A DNA stretch of 64,000 nt from Deefgea piscis (GTDB lineage Bacteria > Pseudomonadota > Gammaproteobacteria > Burkholderiales > Chitinibacteraceae), in contig NZ_CP081149.1 in the NCBI RefSeq assembly GCF_019665785.1, positions 434,001-498,000 on the forward strand. The letters are read 5' to 3'. Below are positions 1 through 12,489 of the stretch, piece after piece. The position numbers and the translations under genes were made by a program. Below the pieces are notes generated by a model. The model made no database searches, was not told the DNA's origin, and saw nothing but the letters and a program-made list of their open reading frames with translations. Position 1 is the first letter of the stretch. Each line of letters opens with the position of its first letter.

Positions 1-564
1 TTTTTTGCTCGGCAATGGCGTATGTAGCTTCGGTGTTGGTGGCAACGGTTTTTTGCCTTATTTCGGAGTTGATCGGTGCCGTACGACAAATCGGCGTTGA
101 GCGCGCTGGACGTTGATTGCGGGTCGGTTGGGGTGCAGGATGGCTGCGCTATTGGCGAGGGTGCTGTTGTTATTTTTTGTTTTTGGCTGATAGCGATTAA
201 ATTGGCAAGACTACGATTTATTTACATCGATTACACGTTAGTAAGGGTGGTGCGCCTTAGAGTGGCCTTAGTTTTTGCAAAAATCGCTGCAGTACGGTGA
301 GCGTGGCAACGTCAAGCAAGCTGAATAAAAACCGGGGACTTAAAACCGTATTTATTTACATATGCATTCATATTCTTGACGCATTAAGTTAGCATCATCG
401 TCGGTGCAGCGAAGGCGCTAGTTAAATAGAGGTAGATTGAGTCTATTTCTTGCGTTGTATCAAATGGAAACTATGGAGATCGCCATTGTCATGCTGCTCA
501 TTTGATTTGTATCAGTAGCGCACAGCGTAGTCTCCGTATACTGCATTACATCAGGTGATTTACT
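1..564. other. Left-edge region without a supported gene
   Basis: Several frames stay open for 50-75 codons near the left edge, but none has a ribosome binding site, a recognisable motif or sensible composition. A minus-strand frame is open from the window edge to about position 225 but has no usable start codon. The last 100 bases must hold the promoter of the phosphoketolase gene; I see no convincing -35/-10 pair. AGGTGA at 553-558 is the ribosome binding site of that gene. Confidence 0.5.
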
Positions 565-3015
565 GTGGAGTCGATCACCGAGCAATTAACACTATCACAA
601 CCCCGAAGAGGTTTAACCGTGGCTCAACTATCAAAAGAACAAATTGGTAATATGCATCGTTACTTTCAGGCAGCGAATTACCTGTCTGTAGGTCAGATTT
701 ATTTGCTCGACAACCCAATGTTGAAACTACCGCTCAAACGTGAGCACATCAAGCCACGCTTGTTGGGTCACTGGGGTACGACTCCGGGCTTGAACTTTAT
801 TTTTGTTCACGCCAATCGCGTGATTGTTGAACGTGATGTATCGATGATTTACATCACTGGCCCTGGTCATGGTGGTCCTGGTTTTGTTGCTAATACTTGG
901 CTCGAAGGTTCGTACGAAGAATTCTTCCCAGCTATTGATCGTACTGAAGCAGGTATGCAACGCCTATTCAAGCAATTCAGCTTCCCGCGCGGTATACCTT
1001 CACACGTAGCACCAGAAACCCCAGGTTCAATGCACGAAGGTGGTGAATTGGGTTACAGCGTATCGCATGCCTACGGTGCGGCTCTGGATAATCCAGACCA
1101 AGTGGTGATTGCTGTTGTTGGTGACGGTGAAGCAGAAACAGGTCCATTGGCAGCGTCTTGGCACTCTACTAAATACATCCACCCGATCAATGACGGTTTT
1201 GTATTGCCAATCTTGCATTTGAACGGTTACAAAATTGCTAACCCAACACTTCTTGCCCGTATGGACAAAGAAGAAGTGACTAATTTGTTCAAAGGTTATG
1301 GCTACGAGCCAATCTTTGTTGAACTCAAGCAAGAAACATTCAACGACAAGCTCGATACATTCGACCAAATCCATATTGATATGGCTGCGGCAATGGACTT
1401 GTGTATGGATAAATTTGCGGCGATTCGTGCTGCGGCCATTGCCGAGCAAGAAGCAGGCAAGCCAATTACTCGCCCACGTTGGCCAATGATTGTAATGCGC
1501 ACGCCTAAAGGCTGGACTGGCCCGAAAGAAATTAAAGGCAAAAAAGTTGAAGACTACTGGCGTAGTCACCAAGTGCCATTCTCTGATATCGATGATGAGA
1601 ATGTGATCAACTTGGAAAACTGGATGCGTTCGTACCAAATCGAAACCTTGTTTAATGCTGATGGTTCAGTGAAACAAGAATTGATTGATTTGGCACCTAA
1701 AGGTATCAAGCGTTTTGGTTCAAACCCAATCGTGCATGGTCAAGTTTCGAAAGACTTGAAAATGCCAGATTTCCGTAAATACGAAGTGAAGTTTGCTAAA
1801 CCAGGTACTGAAAACGCCGAAATGACTCGCGTAATGGGTAAATTCCTACGCGACGTGATGAAAGAAAACGAAGCTGAGAAAAACTTCCGTATCTTCGGCC
1901 CAGATGAAACTGCATCTAACCGTTGGAACGACGTATTTGAAGTGTCGGGCAAAACTTGGTTGGCGAACTTCTTTGAAGAAGACAAAACCAATGACTTCTT
2001 GCAACAAGATGGCCGTGTAATGGAAATCTTGTCTGAGCACACTTGCCAAGGTTGGCTCGAAGCGTACAACTTGACCGGTCGTCACGGCTTCTTTAGCTGC
2101 TACGAAGCGTTTATCCACGTGATCGATTCGATGTTTAACCAACACGCAAAATGGTTGAAAACAACGAAACACATCAACTGGCGCAAACCAATTCCGTCAT
2201 TGAACTACTTGTTGACTTCACACGTTTGGCGTCAAGACCACAACGGCTTCTCGCATCAAGATCCAGGTTTCTTGGATCACGTGATCAACAAGAAAGCTGA
2301 AGTGATTCGTGTGTACTTGCCAGCTGATGCGAACACTTTGTTGTCGGTAACTGATCATGTATTGCGCTCACGTCATTATGTGAACGTAATCGTTGCGGGT
2401 AAACAACCAGCGTTGCAATACCTGACTATGGATCAAGCGATTAAACACGCTACCACTGGTTTGGGTATCTGGGACTGGGCATCGAACGACCAAGGCGGCG
2501 AGCCAGACGTAGTGATGGCGTGTGCGGGTGAAATCCCAACAATGGAAGCATTGGCGGCAACTGATTTGCTCCGTCAACACTTCCCAGATCTGAAAATCCG
2601 CTTCGTTAACGTTTGCGATTTGATGACTCTGCAACCGCAAGAAGAGCATCCACACGGCTTGTCTGACCGCGAATTTGACGCGATCTTCACGACTGACAAA
2701 CCAGTGATGTTTGCCTTCCACGGTTACCCATGGTTGATCCATCGCTTGACTTACCGTCGTAACGGCCACGCTAACATCCATGCTCGTGGTTACATCGAAG
2801 AAGGTTCTACTTCGACTCCGTTCGATATGGTTGTGGTGAATCAGTTGGATCGTTTCAACTTGGCCATCGACGTAATTGATCGTGTACCACACCTACAAAA
2901 AATTGGTGCTCACGTTCGTCAAAAACTGGTTGGCAAGTTGGTTGAACATGCTGAATACATCGCTCAAGTGGGTGATGATATGCCAGAAGTGAAAGAATGG
3001 AAGTGGACTTACTAA
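565..3015 (+). CDS. xfp: Xylulose-5-phosphate/fructose-6-phosphate phosphoketolase
   Basis: Thiamine-diphosphate enzyme that splits xylulose 5-phosphate (and often fructose 6-phosphate) with phosphate into acetyl phosphate plus glyceraldehyde 3-phosphate (or erythrose 4-phosphate); cytosolic. The 816-residue product has the usual family length. Visible family signatures are [11 protein letters not shown] near residue 68, EGGELGY at 158-164 and GDGEAETG at 186-193, the last being the ThDP/Mg-binding segment. The start is GTG at 565, chosen because AGGTGA lies six bases upstream and no in-frame ATG precedes the conserved N-terminus. No acetate kinase or phosphotransacetylase gene is next to it, so it is a single-gene unit closed by its own terminator. 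Whether it prefers pentose or also hexose phosphate cannot be read from sequence. Confidence 0.95.
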   Translation: MESITEQLTLSQPRRGLTVAQLSKEQIGNMHRYFQAANYLSVGQIYLLDNPMLKLPLKREHIKPRLLGHWGTTPGLNFIFVHANRVIVERDVSMIYITGPGHGGPGFVANTWLEGSYEEFFPAIDRTEAGMQRLFKQFSFPRGIPSHVAPETPGSMHEGGELGYSVSHAYGAALDNPDQVVIAVVGDGEAETGPLAASWHSTKYIHPINDGFVLPILHLNGYKIANPTLLARMDKEEVTNLFKGYGYEPIFVELKQETFNDKLDTFDQIHIDMAAAMDLCMDKFAAIRAAAIAEQEAGKPITRPRWPMIVMRTPKGWTGPKEIKGKKVEDYWRSHQVPFSDIDDENVINLENWMRSYQIETLFNADGSVKQELIDLAPKGIKRFGSNPIVHGQVSKDLKMPDFRKYEVKFAKPGTENAEMTRVMGKFLRDVMKENEAEKNFRIFGPDETASNRWNDVFEVSGKTWLANFFEEDKTNDFLQQDGRVMEILSEHTCQGWLEAYNLTGRHGFFSCYEAFIHVIDSMFNQHAKWLKTTKHINWRKPIPSLNYLLTSHVWRQDHNGFSHQDPGFLDHVINKKAEVIRVYLPADANTLLSVTDHVLRSRHYVNVIVAGKQPALQYLTMDQAIKHATTGLGIWDWASNDQGGEPDVVMACAGEIPTMEALAATDLLRQHFPDLKIRFVNVCDLMTLQPQEEHPHGLSDREFDAIFTTDKPVMFAFHGYPWLIHRLTYRRNGHANIHARGYIEEGSTSTPFDMVVVNQLDRFNLAIDVIDRVPHLQKIGAHVRQKLVGKLVEHAEYIAQVGDDMPEVKEWKWTY

Positions 3016-3084
3016 ACAATTTCACCCTGTAAAGGGTGATTGTTAAAGAGTGAACAGCCCGTGCCTTTTGGTGCGGGCTTTTTT
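3016..3084 (+). terminator. Rho-independent terminator after xfp
   Basis: Two hairpins follow the stop codon. The first pairs TCACCCT (3022-3028) with AGGGTGA. The second, GCCCGTGCC / GGTGCGGGC (3057-3065 / 3070-3078) with a four-base loop, is followed by six T residues (3079-3084) and is the likely terminator. Confidence 0.85.
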
Positions 3085-3206
3085 ATGGCTGATCCAAATC
3101 AAGGTTAGATGGGCGCTAAGTAAAAGCCCCGCAGCGAAGACGGTCTGAGTCCGATACAATATAAACTCGCTACAACGTCGTTTGTCATAATGAAAAGAGA
3201 TTGATC

Positions 3207-4013
3207 GTGCTACAGCCAAAAATGAGCGAAACGCTATTAGCTTTATGTGCCATTGCACGTGAGGTCGCAGCCACAGAAATCATGCCGCGCTATCAAAAAG
3301 TCGTTGCAGAAATTAAGCATGACGGCAGTTTGTTTACCGAGGCCGATTTGGCAGCGCAATCAGCATTGCAACGATTATTGCCTGGTTTGCTCGATTACCC
3401 TGTTTTGGGGGAAGAAATGACGCAGGCCGAGCAAGAGCAACTCTGGGCTGCGCATGCCGATGGCCTGTGGGTGGTCGATCCGATTGATGGCACGACTAAT
3501 TTTGCGCATGGTTTGCCTAATTTTGCCGTGTCGATTGCATTAATGCGTCAGCATCGTCCGGTGTTGGCCGTGGTGTATGTGCCGGTATTGGATGAGTGCT
3601 TTGCTGCGGAGGCCGCTTGCGGCGCATGGTTAAATCATGAGCGCTTGCCACGTGTGCGAGATGAGCGTCCCTTATCTGGCGCGATTGCTTCGGTTGAAAC
3701 CAAATGGTTGTCTGGGCATTTAGCGACGCGGATCGTGACCTTGAATCCTTATCACAGTCACCGCAATTTTGGCGCATCCACCATTGACTGGTGTTGGCTG
3801 GCGGCGGGGCGCACTGATGTCATGCTGCATGGCGCGCAAAAACTCTGGGATTATGCTGCGGGGGTGTTGATCCTACTGGAGTCGGGTGGACAAGTTGGCT
3901 CGATCTTTCATGATGATTATTGGCAAGAAAATCCTTGGCATCGCAGCGCCGTCGCTGCGCGAACACCGTCGCTCTATACTGCGTGGCAGGTATGGGTACA
4001 AGCTAACAAGTAA
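3207..4013 (+). CDS. Inositol monophosphatase family protein
   Basis: Mg-dependent, Li-sensitive sugar-phosphatase fold (IMPase/FBPase/CysQ superfamily), cytosolic, about 268 residues. The metal-binding motifs are all present: GEEM near residue 67, DPIDGT at 91-96 followed by TNFAHGLPNFAVSIAL, and WDYAAG at 214-219. It is too divergent from SuhB to call it that with confidence; an inositol-, histidinol- or nucleotide-phosphate substrate cannot be chosen. Start: GTG at 3207 has AAGAGA six bases upstream; TTG at 3201 and ATG at 3222 are alternatives. It is a single-gene unit between xfp and convergent rlmJ. Confidence 0.85.
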   Translation: MLQPKMSETLLALCAIAREVAATEIMPRYQKVVAEIKHDGSLFTEADLAAQSALQRLLPGLLDYPVLGEEMTQAEQEQLWAAHADGLWVVDPIDGTTNFAHGLPNFAVSIALMRQHRPVLAVVYVPVLDECFAAEAACGAWLNHERLPRVRDERPLSGAIASVETKWLSGHLATRIVTLNPYHSHRNFGASTIDWCWLAAGRTDVMLHGAQKLWDYAAGVLILLESGGQVGSIFHDDYWQENPWHRSAVAARTPSLYTAWQVWVQANK

Positions 4014-4040
4014 TGTATTGTGTTGTAGGCTTTAATAAAT

Positions 4041-4068
4041 AATGGCTAGGTGTGTATACCTAGCCATT
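4041..4068. terminator. Bidirectional terminator
   Basis: Perfect 11-bp stem AATGGCTAGGT / ACCTAGCCATT with a six-base loop between two convergent genes. T-rich DNA follows on the plus strand, and A-rich DNA (4034-4042) precedes it, so it can serve both. Confidence 0.85.
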
Positions 4069-4090
4069 TTTATATGTAACTTTAGCGGAG

Positions 4091-4939
4091 TTAAGCCGTT
4101 TGTTGTTCAAGTAGATATTTAGCGCCGTTATCTAAGCCTAAATGTTGCACTAAGTAGGGCATGACTTCTTTAAGCTCATTACTTAAAGTCCATGGCGGAT
4201 TCAAGATAAACATGCCGCTGCCATGCATGCCAAAACCGTCTGCGCGTGGTGCATGTACGGTGAGCGCAACATGCAGCCAGCTTTTTGCGCCGAGCTTTTT
4301 GAGTTTCTCTGGCATTTGCTTGGTTTCGGCCCGTGACAATTGCGGATACCACACTGCATACGTGCCCGTCGGAAAGCGCTCTAGCGCTTCTTTCAGTGTT
4401 TCAACTACCCGCACATAATCATGCTTTTCTTCATACGGCGGATCAATCAACATCAAAGCGCGACGCGGTGGCGGTGGTAACACGCTTTTGATACTGGCAA
4501 AGCCGTCGGCTTGTACTACTTTGGCGGCGCGGCCGGCATCCAGAAAATTTTCAGCCAGTAATTTGCTGTCACTCGGATGTAATTCAAATAAACGTAATTT
4601 ATCGTCCCTACGCTGCAAGGCCTGCGCCACATACGGTGAGCCAGGATATAATTGTAAATGCGCGCTGCCTGCGTTCAAATCTATTACAACATCTACGTAG
4701 CGTTGCAGCGGAGCGGGTAAATCAGTGCGCTGCCATAACCGCGCGATGCCCGTCTCGAACTCGGCATTTTTGGTCGCATAGCCTTGCGTTAATGAATACA
4801 CCCCTGCACCGGCGTGTGTATCGATATACCACCAAGGTTTATCTTTCTGATTCATATAATCGAGCAGCATCACCTCGATGCAATGCTTGAGAACGTCGGC
4901 ATGGTTGCCAGCGTGAAAGGCGTGACGATAACTGAGCAT
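4091..4939 (-). CDS. rlmJ: 23S rRNA (adenine(2030)-N6)-methyltransferase
   Basis: SAM-dependent enzyme that methylates N6 of A2030 in 23S rRNA. The protein from the chosen start is 282 residues, against about 280 for the Escherichia coli enzyme, and begins MLSYRHAFHAGNHADVLKH, the family's highly conserved N-terminus. The catalytic DPPY motif is at residues 166-169. Longer upstream in-frame starts exist (up to 5038) but add a non-conserved leader that runs through an alternating TA tract. No strong Shine-Dalgarno sequence is visible at the chosen start. The gene faces away from the rRNA operon that follows it on the map. Confidence 0.93.
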   Translation of the reverse strand: MLSYRHAFHAGNHADVLKHCIEVMLLDYMNQKDKPWWYIDTHAGAGVYSLTQGYATKNAEFETGIARLWQRTDLPAPLQRYVDVVIDLNAGSAHLQLYPGSPYVAQALQRRDDKLRLFELHPSDSKLLAENFLDAGRAAKVVQADGFASIKSVLPPPPRRALMLIDPPYEEKHDYVRVVETLKEALERFPTGTYAVWYPQLSRAETKQMPEKLKKLGAKSWLHVALTVHAPRADGFGMHGSGMFILNPPWTLSNELKEVMPYLVQHLGLDNGAKYLLEQQTA

Positions 4940-5149
4940 ATATATATACATATAAAAAGAGCTTGAATGCGCTAATTGTACTCGTTCAGGCGTTTTGCTT
5001 AAGTTTTGATTGATTGTATGGCGATTTTTTATCCGCATATTGAATGGGCTTGACGCAGTTTTACTGATGGCGTTGCGTTTACGTTAATTTTAGATGCTAT
5101 TCAAATCAATGGTTTAGCATGTTAGTGTTGTTTTCTTTGCAACAAGGTG

Positions 5150-5178
5150 TTGACGGACTTTCGGTGGGTGGGTATAGT
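5150..5178 (+). promoter_or_regulatory. rRNA operon promoter
   Basis: TTGACG (5150-5155), a 17-base spacer and TATAGT (5173-5178) form a near-consensus sigma-70 promoter, followed by the GC-rich discriminator TCGGCCTCTC, as expected for a stringently controlled rRNA promoter. Between rlmJ (4939) and 16S (5402) this is the only strong promoter seen; the rest of the interval is the rRNA leader. An 80-codon open frame at 5119-5361 lies across promoter and leader and is not a gene. Confidence 0.8.
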
Positions 5179-5248
5179 TCGGCCTCTCTGCTGCTGACAC
5201 AGCAAACGAAACAAGCGGTTTTCCAGCTGGTTTCAGTGTCTAAGCCAC

Positions 5249-5261
5249 TGATCTTTAACAA
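5249..5261 (+). promoter_or_regulatory. boxA antitermination element, 16S leader
   Basis: TGATCTTTAACAA differs at one base from the classical rrn boxA TGCTCTTTAACAA. It sits about 150 bases before 16S, where NusB/NusE load to protect rRNA transcription from Rho. Confidence 0.75.
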
Positions 5262-5264
5262 AAT

Positions 5265-5287
5265 ACAGCCGATGAGTGTGAGTGCTT
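5265..5287 (+). other. 16S processing stem, 5' arm
   Basis: This 23-base arm starting ACAGCCGATGAG is complementary to 6957-6979 over its full length, with a single G-U wobble. It would close the long 16S precursor stem cut by RNase III. Confidence 0.85.
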
Positions 5288-5401
5288 GGTTTGCCAGTCA
5301 AACAAGTGCTTACACTCAAGATATAAAAGAAATCTTGGTTTCTAACCAAGTGTTTCTTTGAGTAATGAGTACTAAGCCAAGTATGTAAATTCAGCTAGAT
5401 T

Positions 5402-6936
<1,535 letters not shown>

Positions 6937-6956
6937 AAGAGAAAGATTGGTAGATT

Positions 6957-6979
6957 AAGTACTCACACTCATCGGCTGT
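6957..6979 (+). other. 16S processing stem, 3' arm
   Basis: Partner of 5265-5287; 22 Watson-Crick pairs and one G-U. It lies 21 bases after mature 16S and before tRNA-Ile. Confidence 0.85.
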
Positions 6980-6999
6980 AGATTTGAAAGAAACGATAT

Positions 7000-7076
7000 G
7001 GGTCAGTAGCTCAGTTGGTTAGAGCACCGTGTTGATAACGCGGGGGTCATAGGTTCGATTCCTATCTGACCCACCA
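7000..7076 (+). tRNA. ileT: tRNA-Ile (GAT)
   Basis: 77 bases with encoded CCA. Acceptor arm GGGTCAG pairs with CTGACCC; the anticodon loop reads TTGATAA with GAT at 7034-7036. T-loop GGTTCGATTCC is present. Standard position in the 16S-23S spacer. Confidence 0.97.
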
Positions 7077-7083
7077 GTATCAC

Positions 7084-7159
7084 GGGGGTTTAGCTCATCT
7101 GGTAGAGCACCTGCTTTGCAAGCAGGGGGTGAACGGTTCGAGTCCGTTAACCTCCACCA
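7084..7159 (+). tRNA. alaT: tRNA-Ala (TGC)
   Basis: 76 bases with encoded CCA. Acceptor arm GGGGGTT pairs with AACCTCC with one G-U. Anticodon stem-loop CCTGC-TTTGCAA-GCAGG carries TGC at 7117-7119. Follows tRNA-Ile by seven bases. Confidence 0.97.
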
Positions 7160-7536
7160 TTATCTGCTGTAGAAAATAGAATTCTATGTATTGCACGTTG
7201 TTGGGTGCAGTGTATTTTATTCTGGTTTCTAAAATTAGATAAATCGGCTGTTTATATTTAGATATGAATGATTGATTTTAGTAATATCGCTCTTTAACAA
7301 AATAGAAGAAGTAATTAATTCCAATAAACATTGTAATGGAATTAAATAAAACAATAACTGCGTGCAGTTGTGGTTGAGTTTAATTTCAAAGTAAAAATAT
7401 TGGGTTGATTGTATCTGTTCAGTTGTGCTGGTCTCATGCCAGTGGAACTGAACCGCAAGTGAAATGAGAACTCACTTGCAAGTCGCAAATACGATTTCAG
7501 TAATCTGAGATACGTTTTACGTGTTTGAGGTTATAG
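7160..7536 (+). other. 16S-23S spacer, 23S leader
   Basis: Transcribed AT-rich spacer without a gene. It holds the second boxA (7288-7300) and, at its end, the 5' arm of the 23S processing stem. Confidence 0.7.
7288..7300 (+). promoter_or_regulatory. boxA antitermination element, 23S leader
   Basis: CGCTCTTTAACAA matches the boxA consensus except for its first base. It is better than the copy before 16S and renews antitermination ahead of 23S. Confidence 0.8.

Positions 7537-7544
<8 letters not shown>
7528..7544 (+). other. 23S processing stem, 5' arm
   Basis: AGGTTATAGGATCAAGC is an exact 17-base complement of 10420-10436 and overlaps the mature 23S 5' end, as in other bacteria where the ends of 23S pair. 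Confidence 0.85.
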
Positions 7545-10429
<2,885 letters not shown>

Positions 10430-10612
10430 ATAACCTGAAGCGCGTAGTGCGACGATGGATATAATCAATCCAAGTGTTGTTGTTGGAAAGTGTAGTATAA
10501 TTACTTCTTCTATTGATTTTACGAGTTAGCGCTGTAGGTTGTGGTCTGAAAAGATAGCGGCTGAATGCGATAACTCTCGTGTGACTCGAAAGAGTTGCAT
10601 CAGACAAGTTTT

Positions 10613-10728
10613 TGTCTGGCGACCATAGCGAGGTGGTCCCACTCCTTCCCATCCCGAACAGGACAGTGAAACACCTCAGCGCCGATGATAGTGCGGATTG
10701 CCCGTGTGAAAGTAGGTCATTGCCAGAC
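10613..10728 (+). rRNA. rrf: 5S ribosomal RNA
   Basis: About 116 bases. The 5' strand TGTCTGGCGACCATAGCG and 3' strand TGCCAGACTT form the closing helix, and the conserved CCCGAAC and GCGCCGATGATAGT segments are present. Just upstream, CAGACAAG (10601-10608) could pair with the 5' end of 5S, probably a processing feature of the precursor. Confidence 0.93.
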
Positions 10729-10740
10729 TTCCCTATAGAG

Positions 10741-10769
10741 AAGCCCGATTCGAAAGAGTCGGGCTTTTT
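10741..10769 (+). terminator. rRNA operon terminator
   Basis: Stem AAGCCCGATTC / GAGTCGGGCTT with a GAAA loop and one wobble pair, followed by a run of T. It ends the rrn operon. Confidence 0.92.
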
Positions 10770-10839
10770 GCTGTCCGTCGTTTAGACCTCGAGGAGAATG
10801 GGTAATCCCCCCATTTTTAAGCTCACTTAAAAGTAGAGG

Positions 10840-11667
10840 TCAGGCATGTAATGCCAGTTTTTGTTTCGGGGTGATGCCGCCCAAACCCATGTGCGGACGC
10901 TCGTTGTTGTAGCTCCAAAGCCATTGCGTGGCAACCTCTTGCACTTCAGCAAGACTTTCAAAGTCATCGCAAGCCAGCCATTCATGCCGCACGGTCCGAT
11001 TATAGCGCTCGATATAGGCATTTTGCTGCGGATTGCCCGGCTGAATATACGCCAATTCAATTGAATGTTGTTCCGCCCAGTTTTTTAGCAACTGGCTAAT
11101 ATATTCAGGCCCATTATCTGAGCGTATCCGTTTTGGCTTGCCTCGCCATTCAATAATTTGATTCAAACTACGCACCACGCGCTCGGCCGGCAAAGAGAAA
11201 TCAACATCAATCGCTAAACCTTCCCGATTAAAATCATCAATCACATTAAACAGGCGAATGCTGCGGCCATCGGCTAATTGATCGTGCATAAAATCCATCG
11301 ACCACGTTTCATTGATTTTCTCAGGCACTGTTAATGGCGCTGGCGTTGCACGAATTAAGCGTTTATTAGGCTTAATTCGCAGATTTAATTCTAAATCGCA
11401 ATAAATCCGGTAGACCCGTTTGTGATTCCAAGGCTTTTTTTTGACGTTTCGTAAATGCAAAAAGCACAGACCAAAGCCCCAGGTGCGATGAACTTCGGTG
11501 AGTTGCAGTAACGAATCGGCAATTTTTTCATTTTCTGCGTCTAGTTTTGCCACATAGCGATAACAAGTCGTGCTAATCACAAAGCTAGCGCAAGCTGCAC
11601 GAATCGAAACAGCCTTTGATTCAACGGCCCAGCGCGCCATCTCACGCCGCTGAGATGGCTTCACCAC
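10840..11667 (-). CDS. IS3-family transposase OrfB (DDE integrase domain)
   Basis: 275 residues. The N-terminal part resembles the HTH_21 segment, followed by an rve integrase core. The catalytic triad is visible as D in [11 protein letters not shown] in [10 protein letters not shown] and E in [10 protein letters not shown]. Its frame starts with GTG codons overlapping the end of orfA and is most likely expressed as an OrfAB fusion by -1 ribosomal frameshifting at 11667-11673 rather than from its own start. Confidence 0.93.
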   Translation of the reverse strand: MVKPSQRREMARWAVESKAVSIRAACASFVISTTCYRYVAKLDAENEKIADSLLQLTEVHRTWGFGLCFLHLRNVKKKPWNHKRVYRIYCDLELNLRIKPNKRLIRATPAPLTVPEKINETWSMDFMHDQLADGRSIRLFNVIDDFNREGLAIDVDFSLPAERVVRSLNQIIEWRGKPKRIRSDNGPEYISQLLKNWAEQHSIELAYIQPGNPQQNAYIERYNRTVRHEWLACDDFESLAEVQEVATQWLWSYNNERPHMGLGGITPKQKLALHA

Positions 11668-11927
11668 TTTTTTGCCATGGCTTCCTTGATGATGTCTGCT
11701 TGCATTTGAGCTTCGATATACATCTTTTTAAGGCGCTTGTTTTCATCTTCCAGCTCTTTCATGCGCGTCATCATCGAGACGTCCATGCCGCCAAACTTAG
11801 CGCGCCACTTATAAAAAGAGGCCGAGCTCATGCCGTGTTCACGGCATAAATCAGGAACAGTGGAGCCGGCTTCGGCCTGCTTTAAAATCGCCATAATCTG
11901 GCTGTCAGAATAACGTGCTGCTTTCAT
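11661..11927 (-). CDS. IS3-family transposase OrfA (helix-turn-helix)
   Basis: 88 residues from ATG at 11927, which has AGGAGC seven bases upstream; a longer frame to 11942 lacks a ribosome binding site. The N-terminal helix-turn-helix (residues about 5-45, ending [12 protein letters not shown]) binds the element ends, and the leucine-rich stretch after residue 50 is the usual coiled-coil dimerisation segment. It overlaps orfB by seven bases. Confidence 0.92.
   Translation of the reverse strand: MKAARYSDSQIMAILKQAEAGSTVPDLCREHGMSSASFYKWRAKFGGMDVSMMTRMKELEDENKRLKKMYIEAQMQADIIKEAMAKKW
11667..11673 (-). promoter_or_regulatory. Programmed -1 frameshift heptamer
   Basis: Read on the minus strand, A AAA AAG lies in the zero frame as GCA AAA AAG just before the orfA stop, and orfB is in the -1 frame. 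This is the classical slippery site of IS3 elements. Confidence 0.85.
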
Positions 11928-12125
11928 GTAGAAGCTCCTCAAAGACTGCGAGAAAATTCTACTTAAAAATGAGCTGGTTTGGTGGGGGGATTACCAATGC
12001 AGATACCGGTAGTGGTATTTGATTCTGGCCCTTGTAGTATGAGTTTCAGAGAAATATACCTTTGCTTAAAGCTTTTGTAGTGATGCTATGATGGATTAGA
12101 ATGCAGATCTTTAGGTTGCGATGTT

Positions 12126-12434
12126 ATGACTTGGTTTGTTTATATTTTAGTTTGTCGAGGTAATAAACTGTATACCGGTATCACTACGGATATAGCGCGT
12201 CGATATGCACAGCATTTAAATGGAAAAGGCGCTCGCTATACGCGTGCTTTTCCTCCTGAGCGGATTTTAATTAGCTGGGTTTGTAATGATCATCGAGTTG
12301 CTTTGCGGGTTGAATATGCGATTAAGCAGTTAACGACGCCACAAAAGTGGGCTTTAGTGGATAAATCGTTAAGCTTGGGTGAAGAATTAATTTGTATTGA
12401 TGGGATTTGGACCGAAGCTGAATTGAAAGTATAA
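12126..12434 (+). CDS. GIY-YIG nuclease family protein (YhbQ-like)
   Basis: 102 residues, a single GIY-YIG domain. The motif pair appears as VYILVC (residues 5-10) and LYTGITTD (15-22), followed by the conserved ARRYAQH. Members of this UPF0213/YhbQ group are small stand-alone nucleases linked to DNA repair or structure-specific cleavage; the substrate is not settled. ATG at 12126 directly precedes the conserved strand. The IS3 element inserted 130 bp upstream, so its original promoter context may have been changed. Convergent with ampG. Confidence 0.85.
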   Translation: MTWFVYILVCRGNKLYTGITTDIARRYAQHLNGKGARYTRAFPPERILISWVCNDHRVALRVEYAIKQLTTPQKWALVDKSLSLGEELICIDGIWTEAELKV

Positions 12435-12437
12435 AAA

Positions 12438-12467
12438 ATCACGATGAACTAATAAATTCATCGTGAT
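12438..12467. terminator. Bidirectional terminator
   Basis: Perfect 11-bp stem ATCACGATGAA / TTCATCGTGAT with an eight-base loop, preceded by an A run; shared by the GIY-YIG gene and ampG. Confidence 0.8.
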
Positions 12468-12489
12468 ATGAAATACCATCAGTAATTAT

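Larger units (their letters stand above)
10801..11995 (-). mobile_element. IS3-family insertion sequence, complete
   Basis: A 1,195-bp element. The left end begins GGTAATCCCCCCA (10801) and the right end is its inverted copy ending at 11995; a further partly conserved block (AGCTCA ... AAGTAGA) lies inside both ends. The 4-base sequence AATG flanks both sides (10797-10800 and 11996-11999) and is the likely target duplication. Two overlapping reading frames, orfA and orfB, encode the transposase. The length, 4-bp duplication and OrfA type fit the IS407-like group, which is inference. It sits 31 bp behind the rrn terminator, so its insertion probably had no effect on rRNA expression. Both frames are intact, so it may be active. 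Confidence 0.93.

Noticed and set aside
76..300. 74-codon frame at the left edge
   Set aside because: Low-complexity hydrophobic translation without a ribosome binding site.
2272..2287. Possible parS site around CACGTG inside the phosphoketolase gene
   Set aside because: Only 11 of 16 bases fit TGTTTCACGTGAAACA, and the flanks (GGAT/ATCA) are wrong. The CACGTG is explained by the codons.
3139..3148. Neisserial DNA uptake sequence (GCCGTCTGAA)
   Set aside because: The closest match GACGGTCTGA is not the motif, and no repeated copies were seen across the window.
5119..5361. 80-codon plus-strand open frame before 16S
   Set aside because: Lies across the rRNA promoter, boxA and processing arm. 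No ribosome binding site or protein-like composition.
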